Below are positions 55,882-64,000 of a DNA stretch of 64,000 nt, in pieces. How positions within the stretch are numbered: the stretch's first letter is position 1; the number at the start of each line of letters is the position of its first letter. This stretch comes from Laetiporus sulphureus 93-53. Its lineage: Eukaryota; Basidiomycota; Agaricomycetes; Polyporales; Laetiporaceae. The notes under the pieces were generated by a model. It saw only the letters and a program-made list of their open reading frames with translations. It was not told the DNA's origin and did not search any database. The DNA lies in NCBI RefSeq assembly GCF_001632365.1, contig NW_024468514.1, positions 1,133,637 to 1,197,636 of the forward strand, read 5' to 3'. The translations under genes and the position numbers were made by a program.

Positions 55882-58750
55882 TCATCGATCATCCACTCTC
55901 ACTGCGAAAACCTTGCCTACAATCCACGCACAACCACGTGAGCCGGACATCTCACCCATCATCATCACCACAATAAACCCACTCACCCGAAGGTACGCCC
56001 CCTTGACCTGCAGCGCAGGCACGATAAGCAGGAACAGCGCAGCCACGATCGCCGCCTCGACGCCAAACGTCTGCAGCGCCCCGTCCTGCGTCGCCCACGG
56101 CACCTGGAAGTAGTCCACCGCGAACCCGCCGAGCGTGCGCGCGAGGTTGACCAGCGCGGAGATCTCGCCCTGAGCATGCGGCCAGTCAGAGGCCATGGCC
56201 CGTGCTCGATCTCATTTCGCTACCCGCGAGGGACGCACCTGTCTGTCTGGAAAGCAGTCATTGCAGTATGCGTCTAGCGTGGGCGAGGTGGGCGTGAGCA
56301 TATCAGAGACGATGTGGCTGCGCTCACACACTGCGACAGTGCAGAACACCACGACGCACTGCGCGATGCCCCAGCCCAGCACGAGACCCGCGATGCTCAA
56401 GCGCTCCATCGACGCCCCGAGCACGATGAACCCCGCGACGTACAACAGCACCGAAACATAACACGTCCTGCCGCGCCACAAAAAATCAAAACATTCGGCT
56501 AGTCCGCACAAGAACAATCATCACATGCACACACCACAAACGCATCTCGGCCTCGAACACGCCTTTATTCCTCCGGATACACACCTCCATGATCCAGTCG
56601 TTGAGATAGTGCCCGATCTGCTCGCCTAGCAGGACGGCGACCTGCGCGCTCGGCGTCGGCTTACGAGGACAAGGCGCGTGGGTATGCTATGAGGGACGTA
56701 CGATGGGGGTGCCGTAAGTGCCTGCGATGGCGTATTCGCTAAAGCCGTATCCTTTAGGTGGCGACTCGGCGAGGAAGACGGCGGTCGTGGTCTAGGACGT
56801 ATCAACCGTCAGCATACGGGAATACGAAGTCATCGCAGGAGAACCTCACGTTGATAGCAGTCGTGAAGCCAAAGATGACCCCCTTACGATCCAATACACC
56901 CGCCAATGAGAAGAAGAAGCCACTTCTCCGAAAATTATGAAAACACACCTCAAAGACCAAGATGCTCAGAATATGCGGACGCCACGCCAAGTTTGCACAC
57001 GCGAGCACCACCGGCTTCCACGCCGTCCGGAAGCGCGCCATGCGCCATCCTGTGATCCCGACCAGCGTCTCGATGCGATATCGCAGCCGCGACTTCGGTC
57101 GTGCGATAGGGTTCGGCTTTGGAAGGGAGCGGTCGTACATCCTGAGTCACGTAAGTGCAGATACGGACACTCGCTGGTGAGTGATCGTTTGTGGGGTGAA
57201 GAGAAAAGCATAGACTGACGTTTCGGCGCCGAAAAAGAGTATTAGGAGCACGACGATCGTGGTGTAGAATGAGCCGACAGCGTACGTCCAGCGCCAGCTG
57301 TTGATGGCCGGCGCGACCCAAGGAGATGGCATCATCGTCAGCTAGAATCGATACGCGGATGAGCGGTGCGGTGCGTACTTCGCACGTGCGGCGAGGAATC
57401 CCAAGGCAAACGGGGCGAGGAACGGAGAGATGATGAACCCCATCGTCCAGACGTTGAGCTGCAGCACAGCACCATGAACACACGTTCGCGCGATTCGCCA
57501 TGCAAGAATCAGAACGTACCTTCCGGGCTTGAAGGTGGAACGGGTACATGTCGGTGACGGCGAACAGACCCTGTCAAGAATACGAACGAATGCACTAGGT
57601 GAAAAGAGAGCCGAAGACGCACTGTGACCTGCGGGGTCGTTCTAGCGTCCTCCTTCAGTGACGGCTGGTCGCATACGGACAATGAGTTCTGACACTTACC
57701 CGAAGAACTCCATCAAGCAACGCATAGCTTCAGAATGCAGTCAGCAAAGTTCTTGTTGCAACGTGACAGTCTCGAAGCCGACCTGTGAAGGTATTCAAAT
57801 TTGGAGAGAAAGTACACCCGACGACGAACGCAAGCGCTAGAACCTAGTAGAAAAGATACGTCCCGGTCGGCAACAGCGGGGATGATGCGGAGCTCGAACG
57901 TTACCTGTGACCAGAAGAGCACAGGGAGTCGTCCGTAACGACGCATCAACATGACAGCGAAGATACTGCCCCATCCTGCAAAAGGCACAGCCATGAAGCG
58001 CGATGCAAGAGTTAGGATGATAGGATAATCAGGCTGCGCACCGAGGAGGAAGATACTCCAGCTAGGATCGTTCAGAGAAACATGGTGCAGATCGTCAATA
58101 CAAGAACGAAACGTCAATTGGAGCGGCGTACTTTGATGTCAAATTGTTGATCACGCCGGTTGTGGTGTCAAATCGCTCCGCCAATTGGAAAAGCGCTGCG
58201 ATGCCTTCCTCACATCATATGAGAAAACGCTTTCACGACAGGATGTTGCGACATACCAATAGCACCATCAAAGTCCGGAACAATAGCTGCGAGAGTGATT
58301 ATAAACAGCTGGAGGCTCTTGCGACCATCAGACCACTGTTCGAGGAATCAGTTTGAATCTTTCATTGTACAACAGAGGTCCTGACATTCTGCGGATCTTC
58401 TGGGTCATCTCTAGGCTGGGGCCATAGCACCTTTGAACCATCCTTCGACAATTTCAAGTGCCTCGCAACTTCCTCTCCAAACTCCACTTTTGCTTCTCTG
58501 CGAGGAAGCTTGATCGTCAGAAGGATACCGACAAGATACCACAACGCAAAGCGCACTCTGGATCAATCACCAGCCGTCCAGCGTTCCGTTCATGGTAGGT
58601 GAAGATCTCCAGCTCCCATTGAGCGCCGAACGTCGGGCTGTCAGCTCCCTGCACATCGACTTCCTTGACGGCAACCTCTTCCTTGTCGACGATCTCGGCG
58701 CTGCGAGTATCAGTGCTGGAGTGCTGGAGCTCGAAATCGGAATGGGTCAT
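55882..58750 (-). CDS. MFS transporter, copy 4
   Basis: Nineteen exons: 58557-58750, 58386-58497, 58257-58335, 58132-58204, 58042-58061, 57905-57975, 57783-57843, 57700-57727, 57623-57641, 57520-57570, 57379-57458, 57220-57297, 56949-57141, 56850-56882, 56702-56791, 56535-56641, 56328-56467, 56239-56273 and 55882-56169; 583 residues, all in phase. Exons 1-18 have exactly the lengths of copy 1, so copies 1 and 4 form one subgroup and copies 2 and 3 the other. Landmarks: FTYHERNAGRLVIDPE, KVLWPQPRDDPEDPQN, RRYGRLPVLFWSQ, MYDRSLPKPNPIARPKSRLR, NDCFPDRQGEISALVNLART. Same MFS architecture; substrate unknown. The C-terminal extension comes from reading the last exon to the first stop and may be shorter in reality. 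Confidence 0.85.
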
Positions 58751-59824
58751 GACGCGGACGCCTCGGTGGGATTACGGCTGCAACATTGGGATCACAGAGC
58801 TCCTGTTATCAAGTCTGATTGAAACCCCGTTACCGCGGAGCAAGGGGGGATCGACCACTCCGTCTGGGGTGCCTGGCCGTAATATTGGGTACGAGCCCTG
58901 GCAGCGTACGCGACGCCCTGTGATTCGCGAACATCCTTGATGGGATGCCCCAAGGAGATTGGTAGCCACTGTGAGACTATCCGCAGCTCGTGGAGTACCC
59001 CACATCGCATATCAGCTTCTGGACTTCCGCGTAGAGCTCATGTGAGACGGAGGAAGACGGACGCGAGCGCGAGTCCTGCTGCCCAGCATCACGTGTGCTC
59101 TTTCCGTCCAATGATGAGGAGGAAGAAGCTCAAGTTTTAAAGTGTTCGAATTGACTGTCTATGCAGCGTTTCTGGGCGTGTAAGCGGGAACTAAGCGGGA
59201 CGATCACAGGACCTCATTCTCCGAACATCTACCGTTCTACCCCGGCTTTGACGATGCAATCGCGCGAAAAAGCGTAATGTATCTTGCATTTGAATGCGCA
59301 TCGCCCGTGTAACTCTAGGAGAACCAGGAATGAGATCTGAGACATCGCGCCTTGGCCAGCGGTGATTTAGTCGCGCACATCCTCGCGACGACAGAACGTT
59401 TATAGCTGATCGGTTGCCTGCTGTAAGACATGAGAACCGCTTGCTGGACCGAGTCTCCCAGGTTGCTCGCGTGAAGTCATTGTACGCGAGCACCTGAATA
59501 CTAGCTCTGTCATTCTTCTGCATACCATTGTTTAACCTCCGTTGGTCCAGCAGGTCAGATCGCGAGTAAATGAATGTCCGTATTCGCATTGAAATGATCA
59601 TCGCGTCCCTTGCGATAGCAGGTTCAATATGCTAGGTATGATTAATCTCACCGTCCGGTTCAGCAGAGCACTGACGTCACCATGTTGTATAAACAGCCTA
59701 GCGTGAAATTCAAAGAGAAAATATCTGTGAAGATGCATAAGACCAAGGGTACAAAGCGGAAGCGACTGTGAAAACGCATTGACGGTCAGGCATGTCAAAA
59801 TGGGCGCTTGGTCACAAAGCGCCG
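58751..59824. other. Upstream region of MFS copy 4 and spacer
   Basis: The part near 58,900-59,010 resembles, inverted, the upstream region of MFS copy 1 (ggcatcc(c/t)atcaa.g.tgttcgc). The remainder to 59,824 has no supported gene. Confidence 0.45.
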
Positions 59825-60030
59825 GAGCGAGCGTTCAAAACGTTCAACGCAACGTCAACGTCCGGATCCACGTTAGATCCAATTTTAACTGGTCCGAACG
59901 AACATTACTTTTTCGCATATGAAGAAAACCGGTTAGATGAGGCCTTGTGACGAAATATCTGTTCATCTACTCAGGAAACGGTAAACGGTAAAGCTCCAGT
60001 GACTCACTGCCAACGCCTGTTCTGCTCTCA
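59825..60030 (-). repeat. Inverted-duplicated block, right copy
   Basis: Reverse complement of 49,660-49,930 with substitutions and small indels (gtccggatccacg, gaagaaaaccggtta, gccaacgcctgttctg). It directly adjoins DUF302-3, whereas in the left copy about 1.2 kb of extra DNA lies between. Confidence 0.75.
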
Positions 60031-60134
60031 CTTGTTGCATTGTCTCTCGGTTACGTACACAGAATAGCAAGGGGCACTGATCATCACGAATTACACATGG
60101 AGATCCCTTCCGGGCCCTACCACTTGAACTACTA

Positions 60135-60738
60135 TCAAGCACCAATCACTCTTACGACCAATTTCTCCATCTTGTCATCAATATCCTCTGCCATGGCGCG
60201 CATCTTTTCGTCCACTTTGCCGTTCCTCGGAGCAGCGAAGACGAACGATGGCTGCATGTAAACGATCTCCGTTCCGCTCCTATCTGTCTTTTCCAAGACT
60301 ACCATGCGTGGCGGGATGTGTAGCGCCGCGTATGGTTCCAGCTGCAGCATCGGTTGCGCCAAAACGGGATTTCCCAACGTATATTCGTATATCTTCGGAC
60401 TATCGGTGGTCCCGAAGTATGATTTTTGCCCCTGGTGGAGCGGTAGCTTCCCGAAGAGGCTGCAGAACGTACAATCAATGAGTGTCCCTCTCAATAGCAC
60501 GCGAATGAGGACGAGAATGTATGGCGGCCACCTACACGAAGTCTCCTCCCTCGCTGAGTTTCTGAATACCCTGTTCCAGCTGCTCCCTAGTCTTCACTTC
60601 CTCCAAGAACTCGAGCAAATGTGGACCAGTCTTATCACTGTTGAGCTCTTTGTCGAGGCGCGCGACCACTTCGTCCACGGGAACCGACGTTTCGAAGACG
60701 ATGCGTTTGGCTGTGAACATTTCAACTGACTTGGACAT
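60135..60738 (-). CDS. DUF302-type small protein, copy 3
   Basis: Exons 60536-60738 and 60135-60459 (203 and 325 bases, as in copies 1 and 2), 175 residues. Conserved: KRIVFETSVPVDEVVARLDK, YEYTLGNPVLAQPMLQLEPY, HIPPRMVVLEKTDRSGTEIV and AEDIDDKMEKLVVRVIGA. Intact and opposite in orientation to the other copies because it lies in an inverted duplication. A TATA-like ttataa is at 60,831-60,836. Function unknown. Confidence 0.8.
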
Positions 60739-60830
60739 CGTTTCTGTCTATGATGGTCTATCGGTTAGACGTGGGTGTTTGTCGATATGTAGAGGCGAGT
60801 CGCCGCAACGGTTTAGATTCAGAGGCTCTG

Positions 60831-60836
60831 TTATAA
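60831..60836 (-). promoter_or_regulatory. TATA-like box of DUF302-3
   Basis: ttataa about 95 bases upstream of the start codon. The corresponding position upstream of copy 2 has a changed sequence (ctattaag), so only this copy keeps the motif. Confidence 0.35.
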
Positions 60837-61047
60837 GAGTACAAGAGCGCTAAAGCCGTGGTTGGTCATCCGTTTTAGTGCAAAACCAGTATCATCCTTG
60901 CCCACCATGGCTCATTTCCCGATACTGCGCTATTTCTATCTATTGGCACACTGTTTTCGATTCTCTGCTGACATTCCGGACCTGGCAAAAGATAATGACC
61001 AACAACAATTTAATGTCCGAGTCTGCTGTCCACCGTGTTCGGTTCCA

Positions 61048-61270
61048 CATCAGGAAAACTCAAATCGACTTGCGGCTCGAGAACCTCCTTTTTGACTTGT
61101 TCTTACTGTTATTGGCTTGTACAAGCGAATAAGTGCACAATGAGAAGCTTCCAACCCAGAAAAAAGTTTCAAGAAAAGAAGTTCCTGGGACTTTCTCGAG
61201 CTTACTGTCTTTTTTGGCGACGGCAAGCAGATAGAAGTGTCCTAAGCCGGATCTGAGCATTTTCCTGATG
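61048..61270 (+). mobile_element. MITE-like element, copy 3 (~223 bp)
   Basis: Begins catcaggaaaactcaaatcg and ends gagcattttcctgatg (inverted ends). Interior aacctcctttttgacttgtt, ggcttgtacaagc and gactttctcgagcttactgt match the reversed copy at 43,364-43,574 closely. The element begins right where the inverted duplication with 47,470-49,930 ends. No coding capacity. Confidence 0.8.
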
Positions 61271-62033
61271 CGTTGGACACGAGCGCGCTCGTTGTAGAAA
61301 AAATATGGGGCAGGTTGTAAACGTCGGGGACGTTTTTCGTGGATTGGAACGATCAGAGCGCAGTAGGTGCGGTGCTAGCTGCTACGTTTTTATGCACCAG
61401 CGCGGAAACTACGCGGAGGTGAATATTGTATGGGGAGCATCCGGGCGAGTGAGCAATATTGGTATATGGTAGCCCACTGATCCAATTCTTCTTCTTCGTT
61501 CGCAGCTCGCGGTATATGCAATCATGCGCCACCAAGTGCGTGCCTCTTTGTGCCGGGAAGACGTCATGGCGTCACGATCGGATCGATCGAGCTCACTGGA
61601 GCACCCGTCTCGGTTGGACAGCGTTGGCCATGGGCGGCATTGTTGGCATGAAAGCAATATTTCTAGCCCGGAAGAAAATCTGAACATGCTTGTTTCCGCT
61701 TGAGTCACGATTATCTCCATGCATATTACTTCATTTCTCTCATGCTATGTGATCCCATTCACCACCAACTCGGACGTCACAAGAAATCTCGGAGATAATC
61801 TTGACGGCAATGAACTTTCGTGTTTACGACTATACGGTCAAGAGACACACGTTGTCTTGAGCTTCCTGGACGCCTTCTGCTAAGCTAGATGTCCTCCATA
61901 TCATATTATCCACCAGACATTCAGCCTTTGACTGCATCAATAGTACGTTCGACCGTCAACAATGACAGAAAAGCGGTCTGAACGAAGCACCTGAGAAGGC
62001 AACCCCCAAGCCGATTCTGCTCATCTGTGTGGT
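61271..62033. other. Intergenic
   Basis: No gene or RNA recognised between the MITE and the P450 remnant. Confidence 0.4.
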
Positions 62034-63870
62034 TCAAGCTGTAACGACAGCTTGTCGCTTCCTGAACAATACCCTTGCATCACGCGCGGGCAAAACGCTA
62101 TGCCACAATGTCCAATTAGCTGGCCGAGTCATCGTACCTATCAACTTCACGTCGTAGTTTTGAGAATGATGTGTGCCATCATAACCTTCAGTTCGTTCGC
62201 TGCGAAAAATCGTCCAGGGCTGCGCAATTAACCGCAGCTAATTAGCGAACGATTCGAGGAGCGGTCCAAGGCTCGGCATAGACATACCAGGCATGTTTCC
62301 CATGGCCGAAGGGGATGTATTCAGGTGAGGTGCTAACAAACTGATGCTTCATCCGCTCGCTCTCCTCTGCGCACATATCGGAGAATCGGAACGGCTCGAA
62401 TACGTCTGCGCGTTTATAGTGCTTCTCGTCATAATGGGTGGCGAGAGCTGCCCCGGCGACGAGAGTGCCCGCGGGAAGATAGGTTCCATCAGAGAGGGTG
62501 TAATCTTGGAGGACTTTATTGCATCACGGCGACTGAAGGGAACGGTCGGTTGGCACCCACTGTGAATGATCGCGGTGGAAGGTGGACTCACTGGAGACTA
62601 TACTGTTGATCCGCTGCGACTCCCGCATGAAACTGTCTAATTTCCACATCTTGCCGACGGCGACTTTCGACCATCCCTGTTCCTTGACGACTGCCTCAAT
62701 TTCCTCTCTCATCGGCTGCATGCATTCTGGATTCGCAGCTAGGTGGTAAATGGCGTGCGTAATGCTCTGATAACAATAGCTTAGTAGCAGCAAATTCGAT
62801 TGCGGCGTCATTGAAGGCGCACATTGCTGGAGGAATCAATAGCCGCGAAGTTGGAGAACAGCATCGCCGAGACGACGACATCCGGCGATCCACCCGTTTT
62901 CTTTGCTTCGTCCATCAACTACATCAGATAGTCGTTCTACAGCCATCGCAGTGTGAGGTCGAAGCAGGCCTGACTCGGGGTGCGAGCGGATAACGTACGG
63001 GTTTGTCGGCCCATCCGTCTCCATGCTCTAGGAAATTGCGCAGGCGCTCCTCAATGATCGGCTTTATGAAGACCCCTACTTGGCTGGTTGCTCTTTTGGA
63101 CCACGGGAGCATACTGCCGACAATGCTGGGCAACAAGCGGTGTCAACTGCAAACAAACATCACTTGGCATCCATGCACAAGAATGTACCCTTTGAACAGC
63201 TGAGGAACGTATGAGAGAATCATCCGCCCTTTGCTGACATCGACTGCGAAATTGACGACGGTGTTGAGGTACTCCTCGTTCCGGCCTACACGGTATAGTC
63301 GGCCAAGTCAGCGAGTGCCAGTGAGCATGATGACCACAGGCTCCGAAAAGGATACTTACAGAAAGGAACACCAACGAACACCCGATTTGTCACATGAGCC
63401 ACGATTTTCTGCATGGAACGAATGACGGGAACAGCGACCCATTCTACGTTCACACGCGTTTCGTTAGAACGTCACGGATCCTGGTGAACACAAGTACTCG
63501 CCATCGCTTTGAACAGGGAGCACCTCCTTGAATGCGGCTTGTACTTCGTCTACGACATCCGCGAAAACAGCTCCCAGATTGCGCGTTAGCGGACCGTGAA
63601 TGGCCGCCATGTGAATTGGATACTTGTCCGCATCCGGCGCGATGGTATACTTAGTTTGGAGAAACTAGCGGGAACATGGGTGTCCATCAGCAGCCGATGA
63701 ACAACCCCCGGGAAACAGAGGAAGACTAGCAACGGACCTCCCGGGATGCTTCCTCGAAATTCATGTGTGAATTTGGGACTTTGCACAATTCCTCGTTCAT
63801 GTCCGAACCACTGACGACGACGAGCCAATGGTCGACCGTGGCCACCTTAAACACCTTGTACTGGACATCA
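62034..63870 (-). pseudogene. Cytochrome P450, probably a pseudogene; 5' end unresolved at window edge
   Basis: Exon-like pieces on the minus strand: 63738-~63866, 63498-63664, 63360-63443, 63189-63285, 62999-63125, 62823-62936, 62592-62766, 62288-62532 and the last from 62219. They read as a heme-thiolate monooxygenase of the fungal type: SITHAIYHLAANPECM (helix I-K region), RESQRINS, and the heme loop FGHGKHAC continued by PGRFFAANELKVMMAHI, so the cysteine ligand is present. Lesions: an in-frame TAG at 62919-62921 where relatives have tryptophan (NDYLM-stop-LMDEAK); a +1 shift near 62,520-62,530 before VLQDYTLSDG; and a shift near 62,155 that replaces the usual NYDVK tail by a premature stop at 62147, while the old frame runs on to 62034. 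The first two could be bypassed by alternative acceptors (after gatgtag; after aataaag), the third could not. The N-terminal membrane anchor is not found. Confidence 0.75.
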
Positions 63871-64000
63871 TGCGATGCGATTAGATGGACGACTCATGCT
63901 ACATATAACGCGCTACAGCGCGGTGGTGCAACGGGTGACCGGAAAGGTCAGCGCGGCTGTCACGCCTGCAGCTACTCGACACGGAGTTCCCGGAGAGTCC

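Noticed and set aside
62919..62921. Treating the P450 stop as a sequencing error and calling an intact gene
   Set aside because: Two further frame changes occur in the same gene, so several independent errors would be needed.
1..64000. tRNA, rRNA and CRISPR features
   Set aside because: Scanning by eye for B-box-like ggttcgaatcc with a matching A-box, for rRNA core sequences and for evenly spaced short repeats gave no convincing candidate; tRNAscan-SE would be decisive.

Overview
This is a basidiomycete (Agaricomycetes, Polyporales) nuclear window. The genes are dense and intron-rich, with introns mostly 45-65 nt, GT-AG and a few GC-AG, and some exons as short as 13-28 nt. An apparently intact 315-codon gene for a hemolytic lectin of the LSL type (beta-trefoil plus aerolysin-like module) points strongly to the genus Laetiporus. 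All gene models were built by hand: frames, donor/acceptor sites and exon phases were checked for every multi-exon gene called intact.

Left part (1-20,000), mostly single-copy genes: a MYND-finger protein, a fungal kinase-fold (probably pseudokinase) protein, an EFM7/NNT1-type methyltransferase, a four-unit ~470-bp tandem array, a coiled-coil protein, an inverted paralog of the MYND gene, a GT61 (EOGT-like) glycosyltransferase and snurportin-1.

Middle and right part (20,000-61,300), a mosaic of segmental duplications. The recurring pieces are a 19-exon MFS transporter, a seven-TM DUF6534-type membrane protein, a small DUF302-type protein and, in one derived block, COG7. Four MFS copies are intact (20,377; 37,670; 43,798; 55,882 minus strand) with almost identical exon lengths; two more are remnants (27,013 and 41,190). 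COG7 (23,602-26,517) is intact and has a decayed duplicate at 41,570-42,780 with a ~1.6-kb internal deletion. DUF6534 is intact once (28,067-29,681) and decayed behind two MFS copies. DUF302 is intact three times (30,849; 47,780; 60,135 minus strand), plus a 3' fragment at 36,141. The third DUF302 copy lies in an inverted duplication whose edge coincides with a ~220-bp MITE-like element; two further copies of that element are present, one inserted in the duplicated upstream region of an MFS gene. The LSL lectin and a diverged aerolysin-module remnant lie between the duplicated blocks.

Far right: a GC-rich ammonium transporter gene (51,563-53,543) with GATA-type sites upstream, and at the window edge a cytochrome P450 with several lesions, probably a pseudogene.

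Functionally, the single-copy genes are housekeeping (Golgi tethering, snRNP import, translation-factor methylation, O-glycosylation, nitrogen uptake), while the duplicated accessory genes (MFS, DUF6534, DUF302, lectin, P450) look like a fast-evolving transport/defence neighbourhood.
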